Below are positions 37,602 through 53,216 of a DNA stretch of 64,000 nt, piece after piece. Within the stretch, counting starts at the first letter, position 1. Every line of letters starts with the position of its first letter. Position numbers and translations under genes: made by a program. Origin of the DNA: Planctomycetota bacterium (GTDB lineage: Bacteria; Planctomycetota; J058; J103); assembly GCA_026004615.1 (NCBI GenBank), contig BPJM01000005.1, forward strand, positions 246,612 to 310,611, read 5' to 3'. The notes under the pieces are model-generated. The model was not told the origin of the DNA. It made no database searches and worked only from the letters and a program-made list of their open reading frames with translations.

Positions 37602-38717
37602 TCAGCCGCCGCCATCCGGGGCTGGCGCCTGCTCCAGGCGCGCCTGCAGCGCCTGGAGCCGCCGGCGCAGCTCGGCGATCTCCTTGCGCATCTCGGGCAG
37701 GCGGCCGATCAGCGCGTAGGCGCGCCGGCCCTGCTCGATCGGCACCGCGGGCTGGCCCAGCACCGCCCCCGCGTCCACGTTGCGCGTGACCCCCGCCGAG
37801 GCGGCGACGACCACCCCGTCGCCGAGCCGGAGGTGGCCGACGATTCCAGCTTGCGCGCCGATCAGGCAGCCCGAGCCGAGCCGCGTCGAGCCGGCGATGC
37901 CGGCCTGGGCAGCGATTGCGCAGTACGGGCCGACCACCACGTTGTGGGCGATCTGCACCTGGTTGTCGATCTTGGTGCCGGTTCCGATGCGGGTCTCCCC
38001 GAAGGTGGCGCGGTCGATCGTGGTGTTGGCGCCGATCTCCACCTCGTCCTCCAGGACGACCCGCCCGCGCTGGGGCACCTTGTGCAGTCCGCCGCCGCCG
38101 AGCGCGAAGCCGAAGCCATCGGCGCCGAGTACCGCCCCGGCGTGGATCGTGCACCGCATTCCGACCTCGGTATCGTGCAGGAGCACCGCACGCGGATGGA
38201 CCACCGTCTCCGCCCCGACCCGCACGCGGTGGCCGATGTAGGCGAGCGCCCCGATGACCGCGCGCGCCTCCACCCGCGCGCCCGCCTGCACCACCGCGCA
38301 CGGACCGACGCAGGCGCTCGGGTCGATCTGCGCCGCGGGGTCGATCACCGCGCTCGGGTGGATCCCCGGCGCCGCCAGCGCGGGCGCCGGCGGCCGGAAC
38401 AGCTCCAGTGCCTGCGCGAACGCCAGGTAGGGGTCGCTGCAGCGGATCACCGTGCGGCCCGGCGGGACCGCGAGGGTGGGGGAGACGAGGACACACGCCG
38501 CGCGGCTGGTGGCGAGGTAGCGCTCGTAGGCAGGGTTGGCGACGAAGCTCAGATCGCCGGGGCCGGCCTGCTCGATCGCGGCCACGTCGGCGATCTCGGT
38601 CTCCGGCTCGCCTTCGAGCTGTCCCCCGAGCAGCGCGGCGAGCTCGCGGGCGGTGAGGCGGCGGGGTTGCCAGGCGGCACCGGATGCCGTTTCCGGGGAG
38701 GGTTCGCTAGCGCGCAT
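37602..38717 (-). CDS. lpxD: UDP-3-O-acylglucosamine N-acyltransferase
   Basis: 371 residues. The N-terminal uridine-binding domain ([29 protein letters not shown]) is followed by left-handed beta-helix hexapeptide repeats ([18 protein letters not shown] and on). The catalytic histidine is in [10 protein letters not shown]. It adds the second acyl chain in lipid A synthesis, so the organism should make LPS. The C-terminal 40 residues form a helical, probably trimer-capping segment. It begins 5 bases after the small gene upstream and is the last gene of a three-gene reverse group. Confidence 0.95.
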   Translation of the reverse strand: MRASEPSPETASGAAWQPRRLTARELAALLGGQLEGEPETEIADVAAIEQAGPGDLSFVANPAYERYLATSRAACVLVSPTLAVPPGRTVIRCSDPYLAFAQALELFRPPAPALAAPGIHPSAVIDPAAQIDPSACVGPCAVVQAGARVEARAVIGALAYIGHRVRVGAETVVHPRAVLLHDTEVGMRCTIHAGAVLGADGFGFALGGGGLHKVPQRGRVVLEDEVEIGANTTIDRATFGETRIGTGTKIDNQVQIAHNVVVGPYCAIAAQAGIAGSTRLGSGCLIGAQAGIVGHLRLGDGVVVAASAGVTRNVDAGAVLGQPAVPIEQGRRAYALIGRLPEMRKEIAELRRRLQALQARLEQAPAPDGGG

Positions 38718-38722
38718 CGGGC

Positions 38723-39022
38723 TCAGTCGAAGCGCAGGCCCAGCTCGTCGAGGAAGCGCCGGTCGCTCTCGTCCAGCCCGAAGCGGAGCCGTCCCTCGGG
38801 TCGTTCGGCGGTGCCCGCCCCCTCCTCGCCGCCCTGGGCGGAGGGCGGGCGGATCACCATCCCCTCCGGGGTGACGAACTGCGCGACGCAGTTGAGGGTG
38901 ACCTGGATGCCCCGCTCCTGCAGGAGCGCGATGATCTCGGCGATCTCGTCGCTCTGCTCCATGCTCGCGCGGATCGCCTTCTCCAGACGCGCGATATAGC
39001 TCCAGAGTCGTTCCTCGTCCAT
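38723..39022 (-). CDS. Small helical protein, function unknown
   Basis: 99 residues. The start ([38 protein letters not shown]) is a predicted amphipathic helix pair; the middle is strand-like ([12 protein letters not shown]), and the end ([16 protein letters not shown]) is acidic and helical. No known domain recognised. The stop is 5 bases from lpxD and the gene is in the same orientation, so it is likely part of that operon. Confidence 0.65.
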   Translation of the reverse strand: MDEERLWSYIARLEKAIRASMEQSDEIAEIIALLQERGIQVTLNCVAQFVTPEGMVIRPPSAQGGEEGAGTAERPEGRLRFGLDESDRRFLDELGLRFD

Positions 39023-39127
39023 GCCTTCGAGTCTACCGCCCCCTTCGCACAGCGTCAACGCGCCGCGCTCGCCTCCGGCAACCGCCCGCGCCGGCGGCGC
39101 GGCCGCATGCCGGGGCCGGCGGCCCGG

Positions 39128-39802
39128 CTATGGGGGCGGCTCCGGGATGCGCAGCCGCATCCCCACCTGCAGCCGCCCCGGGTCGCGGATCACGTCGCGG
39201 TTCGCCTCCTCCAGCAGGCGGGTGTGGCGCACCGAGCCGAGCAGCCGCTGTGCGATGGCGCCGAGGGTGTCGCCTGGCTGCACGACGTACACAGCGGCAT
39301 GGCCGGGCGCGCCGCTGCCGGCGGCCGTCCCGCCTGCGGGCCCGGGGCCGGGGGCGGGCGGGGCGGGCTCGGCCCCGGTGCGGGCGGCGCCGCCGCTCGG
39401 TGTCGCCGCCTGGCGCCGGCGCCGCTCCGCCTGGTAGCGCAGCCACTCCGGGCTCGGCACCCGCAGCTCCATGCCGGCGCGCAGGGCCCGCGGCCCGGGC
39501 AGGCGATCGCGGTTCAGCTCCAGCAGGATCGGATAGGCGCGCGCGCTGCCGAGCACCCGCGCCGCGATGCCGCTCAGGGTGTCGCCCTCGCGCACGACGT
39601 AGCTGGTCAGCGCGGGCGGCGCCTGCGCTCCGGGTATGCGCGGCAGCTCCGGGGCCTCGAGCGGCAAGAGCAGGGCAGCGATGTCGAGTCCGCCGCGTTG
39701 CCGGGCGCTGCGCAGCCGGCGCTGCTCCAGCTCGTGCTCCACCAGGTGGGCAGCGAGCAGCAGGGCCGCCATCGCGCCGAGCAGCCACAGCCTGGGACCC
39801 AT
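39128..39802 (-). CDS. Membrane-anchored protein with two LysM domains
   Basis: 224 residues: one N-terminal membrane segment (LWLLGAMAALLLAAHLV), then two LysM repeats, SYVVREGDTLSGIAARVLG and VYVVQPGDTLGAIAQRLLG, each followed by the typical LxxxNRD...L.xGM.LR.P ending. An Ala/Pro/Gly linker joins them. LysM domains bind N-acetylglucosamine polymers such as peptidoglycan. The ATG at 39802 is preceded by GGAGG about 12 bases upstream; the GTG at 39832 has no binding site. First gene of the group that ends with lpxD. Confidence 0.88.
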   Translation of the reverse strand: MGPRLWLLGAMAALLLAAHLVEHELEQRRLRSARQRGGLDIAALLLPLEAPELPRIPGAQAPPALTSYVVREGDTLSGIAARVLGSARAYPILLELNRDRLPGPRALRAGMELRVPSPEWLRYQAERRRRQAATPSGGAARTGAEPAPPAPGPGPAGGTAAGSGAPGHAAVYVVQPGDTLGAIAQRLLGSVRHTRLLEEANRDVIRDPGRLQVGMRLRIPEPPP

Positions 39803-39960
39803 CGCCTGCTGCGCCTCCGGCCGCCGCCTCACGGTGTGTATCGGCTGGCCGGCCGGCGGGCCTGCACGGCCGCCACCCGCGCCCCCCCCGGCGCGGGTGG
39901 CGCAGCCCCTCGGGCGGCGCCCGGGCGCTGCAACAGCCCCGGCGGCCGGTGCGTCTTATG

Positions 39961-39969
39961 TGCTAGAAT
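39961..39969 (+). promoter_or_regulatory. Extended -10 promoter element
   Basis: TG-C-TAGAAT lies about 100 bases before the pilin-like gene. The extended TG compensates for the lack of a clear -35. Confidence 0.4.
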
Positions 39970-40067
39970 CCCTGCCCTGCCGCACCTACGGCGGGGCGGC
40001 GGTCGCCGCGGGAGCGGCCGTCGCCGGCGCCGGGTGCCGGCCGGCGGCAGAGCGGCGAGGAGCGATC

Positions 40068-43000
40068 ATGCAGACCGTCCGCCCATCTCCCAGCTGGTTT
40101 TCCCTGGCGGCTCGCAGCCGGCGTCGCCGCGGCCGCGCGGTCTCGGTGCCGGGAGGGCTGCGGCCACCGCGGTGCCGCCGCGCGGGCGAGCGGCGCCGCG
40201 GCTCGATGTTGGTGGTGGCGCTCGGGGTGCTGGCGGTGCTGTCGCTGCTCGCGGTCACCTTCATCACGATCATGAACCTGGAGAAGGTTGCCGCCGCGAA
40301 CTACGTCGAGATGCTGCGCGCGCGCATGACCGCGGAGAGTGGCATCGAGCGCATGGTGGCGGCGCTGCAGCGCACGGCGCAGCAGCCGATGTTCCAGGGC
40401 GGACGGCTGCGGCCGTTCGTCTTCGGGGTGCGCGCCGACAGCGGCAAGGAGATCGACCCGACCATCCCGGTCGCCAAGGTCGAGCCGCGCACCCAACCGT
40501 TCTTCTGGGGATACACCGGCCGCACGCACTCCAGCGGCAGTCCGATCGTGGCCAACCAGCCCGAGACCGTGGTCGGGCTCGATGAGTACCGCGTCAAGGT
40601 GCTGGATACCAGCGCGCTGCTCGACCTGAACTACCCGATGGCGCTCGAGGAGCGGCAGGGGGGCGTGATCGAGCCGGTGTCGGGGCAGGTGCTGGAGCTC
40701 ATGCTGGCGGCGCTCGGCGAGGCGATCGCGCGCCTGCGCAACCTCCCCGACCCGGTGCGCGAGATCCGCTTCAGCGGGGCCGGCGGCAGCTACACCGGAG
40801 CCCGGGCGCTGCTCGCCTATCGGGCGAGCCTGCCGGGGATGCGCTTCACCTCCAAGTCGCAGCTCCGCGAAGTGATGCCGGAGGATGCCTATCGGGTGCT
40901 GCGCGACTTCGTGACCGTGCACTCGTGGATCGACCACAAGGCGGTCTCCGCGGCGCAGGGCGATGGCTTCATCGCCTCCCCGCCGGCGCGGCTCGATGCC
41001 CACCACCGGGTCCGGGTGCGGCCGCGCCCGCAGCTCAACCTGAACCTGGCTCCGCGCGAGGTGCTGATCGCCGCCATCGCTCCGCTCGCCGGGCGCCGCT
41101 ACGCGTATCTGGTGCGCAGCCAGGCGCAGTTCGTCGAGGAAGCCAACGACCCGAACTACAGCCGCCCCTCGGGATTCGACATCCGCGAGGACACGCGCTT
41201 CGAGCTGCGCGAAGGCTGGGTCTACATCGGGCCCATCGGGGTGGCGCGGGCCGAGGGCATCGCGAACTGGATCATCAACAACCGTCCCTTCCGCAGCGTG
41301 GCGGACTTCCACCAGCGGCTGCTCGCGGAGATGCGCAAGGCGAGCGGGGCGCTCGATGCGTTCCTGCCCCGGCCGGACACCAACGAGGCGCGTATCTTTC
41401 CGCCACCCCAGGGGATGGGTGCGCTCGGGCTCCGTTACGATCTGACCGGCGTGCACGGCCAGGAGTGGTTTCCGCGGTTCGTCCGCGAGGCGGGCTACTC
41501 GCTACTGCTCGCCAACTTCGAGCCGGGCTTCGTCGCCAACTCGACGAATCCCAACTCGGCGGGCTGGCTGCCGGTGGACAAGGGAAGCCTATTGTACCCG
41601 GCTGACCTGCAGGCGCAGAACCCGCAGGGGGTGTTGCTCGAGCGGCAGACCATGGACGCCTGCTTCGAGTCGCGCGGCGTCTACGAGATCACCTCGCTGG
41701 GGCAGATCGTCGCCGCCGATGGCGAGATCCTGGCGCAGGAGGAGCTGTTGAGCGTGGTGCGGCTGTTCGACATGGCGGTGCACCGCTCGCAGGCCGATTT
41801 CGAGGCCAACGCACTCGCGTATCGCTTCCCCGAACGGGCGGACGTGACGAGCTATCCCGAGACGCGGCAGTTCTTCGCCGGGCCGACGCCACAGGACGAT
41901 CTGCCGCCGCAGGCGGCTTCGCGCGCCTGGGGCAGCCTGGAGATCCGGCCGCGCGCCCGCTACGACGGCGGGACGCCGGTGCCGATCGAGGGCGGGCTCG
42001 GGGCGGCGAACTTCGGCCGGCCGCTGTTCGGCGCCTTTTTCGAGTGGCCGCTCGCCGATCTCAACCCGGGGATGTACCTGCATGCGGATCACGCCGCCGG
42101 CCAGCCGATCGCCGCGCCGCCCGCGCCGGCGGCGCTGGCGGCGGGGGATCCGCGGGTCTTCGCGCGCGCCGCGCGGACTGGCGGCAGATTATGCCAACGG
42201 CAATCCGCGCGTCGATCCGCCGGTGCCGCCCGGGAGCTGGTTCGTGCTGAGCGAGTCGCTGCCCAACAATCCGGGGACCGGGACCCTGTTCAACGACGGG
42301 TACTACGCCACCTATCGCACCCACCGCGATCGCACGCTCTGGTACCGCGCGGGAGCACCCGAGGACCGCGACGAGGAGCAGGGGGCGCTCGATCCGGGTG
42401 CAGGCCGGACCGAACCGCCGCCCGAACAGCAGGACGTGAACGTGTTCTACCGCAAGGGAGGGATCGAGTTCTGGTACAAGCCCGACTTCGACTGGAGCTA
42501 CGGGCCGCCAGGGGCGGAGAAACCGACGCCGCTGGCGTGCGGCTACGTGTTCGCCTCGCGCGTCTGGTACAACCACGGGCGGCCGGATTACTACCCCTCG
42601 GGCGCCGCGGCCATCCAGCCGCCGACGCCCTCGGACGGCACCCAGCTGTTCGTGTTCCGCAACACCGAGGGGCAGCTCCGCGCCACCCGGCTCTACTTCC
42701 GGGTGGTCGGCGATCCGGAGGCGCCCTCGGGCGAGGTGCCGGCCCGCTTCCACGATCCGATTCCCAACGATCCCTACGGCGACGGGGCGTGGTTCACCGC
42801 CGGGCCGCTGGTCCACCCGCCTCCCAGTGCGCCACCGGGCAAGATCTTCGGCGCTATCGAGCGCTACCGCGAGGCGGCGGAGCGCGATCCGGTCGATGAT
42901 CCCACCAAGCGGAGCCCGCCCGACGGCTACGTGTGGCCGCCGGCGGAGTTCCAGGTGCTGGATGAGGGGATCAAGCGCGCCCGCACCGACGCGTTCGTCC

Positions 43001-43944
43001 AGTTCGACCACATGAAGCACTGGAAGGCCCACGAGTGGCACCACATCGCGGTCTACTGGGACGACGGTGCCACGGACAAGGAGCGGGCGCTGCGGATCTA
43101 TGTCGACGGCGTCAAGCGATCGGTCGCGCATGGGCTGCCGGTGGACATCGCGGCGGACAAGCACATGTTCGTGCGGCTGAACGAGCCGCCGAACATGAAC
43201 CGGCCGGGCCAGGCGCGCTATCCGAAGGACCACCTGTTCATCGCCGGGGTGCAGCGCAATCTGGCCAAGACCGGCGTCGGGGTGTTCAAACACACCAACA
43301 CCGTGTTCAACGAGACCGCGCCCGGACAGGCGCTGCCGAGCGGGATCGATCCGAATCGGGTGACGCTGTTCGCCTGCGGGACCGTCGACGATGTCATCGT
43401 CTATGACGGCACCACCTCCCCGCCGGACAGCCTCTCGCTGTCGCGGCTGCGGCGTTTCCAGCCCAGCGCCGACTACGTGAACCACTTCGATCTGCGCGCT
43501 GCCTTCCCGCGCAGCGGCGAACCGCTGACCCTGGCGCGGCTGTCGTGGACGGCGCTGTTGCCGACGCGGTATGGTAATGCGCTCAGCCCCGACGGGGAGG
43601 GCGCGGTCGAGGTCAAGGTGGTCTCCGAGCCGCCCGGCGTGCTCATGAACCGGCCCGAGACCGCGGGGACCACGACCTCGGTGCGCTACGACGACATGCG
43701 CGAGTACAGCCACGTCAACCTGGTCGACGCCAATGGCCGGCCGGCACAGCTGTGGCCGCCGAACAACCCCGCCGGTCCCTGGCCGCGCATCCGCTACGAG
43801 CTGCGCCTGCACGCCGCGTCGTTTCCCTCGAGCGCGGGCGCGGGCGTGCTGGCGGCGATCGACACCCCGGTGGTGCAGGAGGTGGCGCTCTCCTGGTTCC
43901 TGCCGGCACCGGAGGTCATGCTCAAGGAGCGGCTGGTGGACTGA
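40068..43944 (+). CDS. Pilin-like N-terminus fused to ConA/LamG-like domain; one apparent frameshift
   Basis: Read as one gene of about 1,291 residues if one base is removed near 42160-42180 (a GCGCGCGCCGCGCGG stretch). Residues 45-90 are a class III-like prepilin segment (RRGSMLVVALGVLAVLSLLAVTFI and a helix with MTAESGIERMVAAL), as in GspK/PilX-type minor pilins. A long region without recognised domain follows. The second frame (from about 42175) has GGIEFWYKPDF and HEWHHIAVYWDDG with RIYVDGV, typical of ConA/LamG-like lectin domains. The protein may be an extracellular adhesin presented by a type II secretion or type IV pilus system. GAGGAG precedes the ATG. Alternatively these are two genes. 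Confidence 0.6.
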
Positions 43945-44114
43945 GGGAGGCGGACGGCGCCCGGCGGGGCAGCTGCGGTGGGGGCGGCCGAAAAGAGGCG
44001 AGCTGCGGGGGGCGGTCCGCCGGGCGCTGGCGCCGGCGGCGCTAGCGCCGAGGCTGGTGCGGCGGCCCGCGGCCGCGGGGCGGGGGCGGAAGGTTCGAGC
44101 GCGAGGTGAAGCCG

Positions 44115-45493
44115 ATGGGGTGGAGCTGGCAGGCGAGGCTTGCGGCGGCGGTGGCGGCGGCGGTGCTGGCGGCCGGGGCAGCGGTGCCCGCCGCGGCGCA
44201 GGGGGCGAAGCCGCGGCTGGATCGGGTGGAGCCGGCCGAGGTGCTGCCCGGCGGGGTGGTGACGGTGCACGGCACCAACATGTCGGACGCGCGCGAGGAT
44301 CTCGAGGTCACCGTCGACGGCAACAAGGCGGTGCTGCTGGAGGCGAGCGTGGACGCGGTCAAGCTCATGCTGCCCCCGGAGGCCAAGCCGGGCAAGGTGC
44401 GGATCCAGGTCGCGGTCGCCGGCACCCGCTCCAACACCATCGAGCTCACGATCCTGGAGCCGACTCCGGCAAACGTGGAGCGGATCGCGGCGCGCGACCG
44501 GCAGCAGCACGAGGGCGCGAGCGAGGTCGAAGAACAGGTCGAGCAGATGCTCAAGCTCGACGCGCCGCGCGCCAGCTCCGAGCGGGGGCCGCACCGTGAT
44601 CCGGTTCAGCGGGCGCGCGGCGGTACCCGATGGCTGCATCATCGCGGTGGACCTGCGGCTGGGCGGGCAGTTCGTCGCCAATGCCCAGGTCGAGGTCGAC
44701 GCGCAGGGGCGGTTCCAGGGGCAGTTCGGCCCGTTCCTGAAGCGGCTGTTCGCGGGGTTGTATGACCTCGAGGCGCACTTCCGCCTGCACGATCAGCCGG
44801 CGAAGATCCGCCATCGCTTCCGCCAGGCCTTCCCGGGCAAGGAGGGCGAGAAGCGCTCGCACCTGACCGACCGGCAGTTCGTGCGCCTGGGCAGCCCGGA
44901 GCAGGAGCGGATCGAGCTGGAGGAGATGCGCAAGCACTTCCGCACGATGGCGGACCGGTTGCTGGCCTTGCTCGAGGAACTGGAGCTGCACTTTTCCAGC
45001 GCGGGCCGCTCTGTCTTCCGCACTGCCGAGGGCAAGCTCGATGAGCAAGCGTGGCTGGAATGGCTGGACCGGCGCTCGCTGCGGGGGCTGTCCGCCGAAG
45101 ATCGCGCGCGCTTCCTGCAGAAACTGCGCTCGCTCGAGCAGGACATGCTGAGCCCGGACGGTGGCTTCGACGAGCCGGAGTGGCGCGAGTGGATGGACTA
45201 CCGCTTTCGCGAGGAGGTGATCGGGCTCGCCCGCGCGCACCAGGCCGAGCGCGACCGGTGGCAGGTCGTCAAGTTCCACGACGCGTGGCTGGAACTGGAG
45301 GAGCTGTGCTCGACGCTCCTGCGCCTGTCGCAGGAGCGCTCCAAGTACCTCTACGAGCGCAACGGCCTGCCCGTAGCCCAGAGCGATTTGCGCCCGCCGG
45401 GCGGCGACGTGCTCCGGCTCGGGCCCGAGCGCTCCGAGCCCGGCCGGCATCCGGCGCGGGCTGGAGCGCATCCTCCGCCAGGTCGGGCTGTGA
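44115..45493 (+). CDS. Secreted IPT/TIG-domain protein; two apparent frameshifts
   Basis: ATG at 44115 after GAGGTGAAG. Signal peptide (LAAAVAAAVLAAGAAVPAAAQ) and an IPT/TIG immunoglobulin-like domain (PRLDRVEPAEVLPGGVVTVHG to NTIELTILEP). Near 44570 the frame must shift by one base to continue as SGGRTVIRFSGRAAVPDGC, followed by a beta domain with a YDLEAHFRL strand, then a helical segment with RIELEEMRKHFRTMADRLL. Near 45430 another one-base shift would give a helical end IRRGLERILRQVGL and a stop at 45491-45493; without it, the frame runs to 45762 and overlaps the next gene. Function unknown; probably outer surface or periplasm. Confidence 0.5.
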
Positions 45494-45518
45494 GGGCAGA
45501 TCGGGCTGTGAGGGCAGG
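45483..45518 (+). repeat. 18-bp tandem duplication at the gene end
   Basis: Two copies (45483-45500 and 45501-45518) differ only in their last base. The stop codon of the IPT/TIG gene is in the first copy, so the second lies in the 3' untranslated part. Looks like a recent slippage duplication. Confidence 0.8.
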
Positions 45519-45685
45519 GCGGCGGGTGGGCGGCAGGCCTGCGCGGCCGGTGCGGCCGCCCGGCGGCGCCGGCAGCCGCGCCCCGCTGCCGCGGGGGGGC
45601 GGTGACCGGCCGGGGTGGTCTGGCGGCGGGGCGAGCCCGTGGCCGGCCCGGCCGCGCGAGCGCGTCCTGAAGCGCTGCGCCCGTC

Positions 45686-45713
45686 TTGACTTCGAAGGCT
45701 CCCCCGCTAAGGT
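45686..45713 (+). promoter_or_regulatory. Candidate promoter
   Basis: TTGACT (45686-45691), 16-base spacer, TAAGGT (45708-45713), about 30 bases before the small coiled-coil gene. The -10 match is weak. Confidence 0.35.
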
Positions 45714-45745
45714 TAGAGGGCGCGCCCGCGAAGCGCGGGGCAGCG

Positions 45746-46162
45746 ATGGCTCAGCCAGCTGAGGCGGTGCGGCACGACATGCTCACGGTGGCCGACATCT
45801 TCAAGCGCATCGAGCGGATCAAAAAGGATCTGGAGTACGTCCGCAGCCTCGCCGAGAAGTGGCGGGATCAGCGCGAGCGCTTCCCCAAGATCTACGAGGG
45901 CATCCTGGAGCAGGAGCGCGCGTTTGTGCGCCGCATCGAGGAGATGCGCAACCTGCCGGTCCAGGCTGCCGGGGAGCTGCTGGAGGACAACGGCGAGCGG
46001 CCGCGGCCACCGGCGGTGCTGGGCGGCGTGCCGGGCGAAGGTGCCGAGGCGGCGGCGCCTGTGGTCGAAGGTGGCGACAAGCTGGCGGCGGCGGCCGGGA
46101 TCGAGGAGAAGCTGCGCAAGCGGCACGCCGCCGGGGAGAAGGCCGAAGCGGGGGCGTACTAG
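45746..46162 (+). CDS. Small coiled-coil protein, function unknown
   Basis: 138 residues. The first 70 residues form predicted helix (LTVADIFKRIERIKKDLEYV, FPKIYEGILEQERAFVRRI), the middle is acidic and Gly/Pro-rich, and the end is a basic helix. No signal peptide. I do not recognise a family. It lies between the IPT/TIG gene and the VWA gene on the same strand. Confidence 0.6.
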   Translation: MAQPAEAVRHDMLTVADIFKRIERIKKDLEYVRSLAEKWRDQRERFPKIYEGILEQERAFVRRIEEMRNLPVQAAGELLEDNGERPRPPAVLGGVPGEGAEAAAPVVEGGDKLAAAAGIEEKLRKRHAAGEKAEAGAY

Positions 46163-46319
46163 CCCGCCCCGCTCCCCCTGGCCCCGTTGCGGCGAACGGC
46201 GGCGCTCCGCCCGGGCGAAAAAAGATCCGCAAGGGCCGGGCTGGCCGGTGCGTCCCCTTCACGGAGGCTCGACCCGTAGCGCGCGGGCAGCCCGAGACAC
46301 AACCTGGGGAGGACGATCC

Positions 46320-47108
46320 ATGCGGTTCGAGCAGCGCTTTGCCCTGATCGCCGCCCTGGCGCTGGGACTCGCCCTGGCATGGGGCAGCGGCGCGGCGGCC
46401 CAGACCCAGACCGGCGGTGGCGCCGGGGCGGGTACCGGCACCGGTGCGCCGGCGCCGGCGGCGCCGGACCACGGCGATACGATGGACATGCCGTTCGCCA
46501 AGCCGGACACCAGCTATCGCGAGGACGAGGACCAGTACGACGAGGGCGACGTCACCTTCTACGACGAGGACGTGCCGACGCGGGGCGACAGCCTCTACTT
46601 CGTGATCGACATCTCCGGTTCCATGAGCTGGGGCACTTACAGCTACACCGGCCTCGACGGCAACACCACCACCGGCAACCGGCTCGATCGAGCCAAGGTG
46701 GAGCTGGTGCGGGCGATCTCGGCGCTGACCGAGGACTTCCACTTCAACGTCGTGGCATACCACTGCAGCAGCAGCCGGTGGCGGCCGCAGCGCGTGCAGG
46801 CGACGCCGGAGAACAAGGCGTCGGCGAGCGCGTGGGTGAATGCCCTGGAGGCGACGGGAGCGACCGGGACCGGACCGGCGGTGGCGCTGGCGCTCTCCGA
46901 CAAGGAGAACTTCACCGTGGTGCTGCTGTCCGACGGCGCGCCCAACTGCGGGGCGAGCGGGTTCTCCGGCCACCTCAACATGATCAACTCTGCCAACACC
47001 CAGGGCGCGGTCATCAACACCTTCGGCATCGGCGCCTACGGGGAGTTCGAGAACTTCCTGCGCCAGGTGGCGGAGATGAACGGCGGCACCTACGTACCGG
47101 TCAACTGA
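46320..47108 (+). CDS. Secreted von Willebrand factor A domain protein
   Basis: 262 residues: signal peptide (FALIAALALGLALAWGSGAAAQ), an acidic low-complexity linker of about 55 residues, then a VWA domain. The metal-ion-dependent adhesion site DISGSMS is present, as are the threonine (ATGATGTG) and the aspartate (LLSDGAPNC) parts. VWA domains bind protein or carbohydrate partners through Mg. The acidic linker (DEDQYDEGDVTFYDED) might bind calcium. GGGGAGGA sits 5 bases before the ATG. It ends the forward group; the next genes run in reverse. Confidence 0.87.
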   Translation: MRFEQRFALIAALALGLALAWGSGAAAQTQTGGGAGAGTGTGAPAPAAPDHGDTMDMPFAKPDTSYREDEDQYDEGDVTFYDEDVPTRGDSLYFVIDISGSMSWGTYSYTGLDGNTTTGNRLDRAKVELVRAISALTEDFHFNVVAYHCSSSRWRPQRVQATPENKASASAWVNALEATGATGTGPAVALALSDKENFTVVLLSDGAPNCGASGFSGHLNMINSANTQGAVINTFGIGAYGEFENFLRQVAEMNGGTYVPVN

Positions 47109-47337
47109 GCCATTTCGAGAGGCGTGTGGCGGAACCCGCGGGGCGGGGGCTCGCAGAGCTCGCCGCCCCGCTTGTTCGCCGGTCTCACCGCCGTTCCGCG
47201 CGGCTCGCCTGCTGCACTGGCGGCGTGGCAGCTCGGCGGGGCGGCTGGGGACTGCGGGCAGGCGGGGCGGGTCCCGCCGTCCGCCCGGTGCCGGTGCCGT
47301 GTGCCCTGGGGAACGCGGGCGCCTCCGCCGGGCTCGG

Positions 47338-47685
47338 TCAGCGGGGCGGGGGCTCGTCGGTGCGTTCCGATTCGGCGCCGCGGATCTTGCGGATGGCGCG
47401 CCGCGCTCGCTTGCGGACCCAGGCGCCCTCGGCCGGGTCCTGGGCCAGGCGCTCCAGCGCCGCCAGCGCGCGGTGCACCCGCTCGTCCGGGGCGCTCGCC
47501 GCCCCCTGGCCGGCCAGCTCGCGGCCCAGGCGGTGCGCGGCGCGCAGCCGCACGGCGCGGCTGTGGGCTCCGCGCAGCGCCTGGAGCGCGCGCTCCACGC
47601 GCCGCGCCTGCTCGACGTCGGCTGCGGTGGGCTGGTCCCTCTCGCGTTCCGCCTCGCCTCGCGGATCTCCTGTGGCGTTGCGCAC
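47338..47685 (-). CDS. Small helical (HEAT-like) protein
   Basis: 115 residues, Arg/Ala-rich and helical. Two repeats are recognisable by eye (VERALQALRGAHSRAVRLRA and VHRALAALERLAQDPAEGAW), suggesting a HEAT-like pair. GTG start with AGGAGGAAA immediately upstream. It follows the giant kinase/sigma-54 gene by 55 bases on the same strand and may be cotranscribed with it. Function unknown. Confidence 0.6.
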   Translation of the reverse strand: MRNATGDPRGEAERERDQPTAADVEQARRVERALQALRGAHSRAVRLRAAHRLGRELAGQGAASAPDERVHRALAALERLAQDPAEGAWVRKRARRAIRKIRGAESERTDEPPPR

Positions 47686-47740
47686 GGTTTCCTCCTGCTG
47701 GCAGTCCCTGGCAGCGCCCCGCTGCCGGGCGGCGCGGGAT

Positions 47741-53212
<5,472 letters not shown>

Positions 53213-53216
<4 letters not shown>

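Noticed and set aside
45819..47740. Continuation of the kinase frame beyond the sigma-54 part
   Set aside because: Domain sequence switches frame at 48.76 kb; the remaining text is non-protein-like and runs antisense to the VWA gene.
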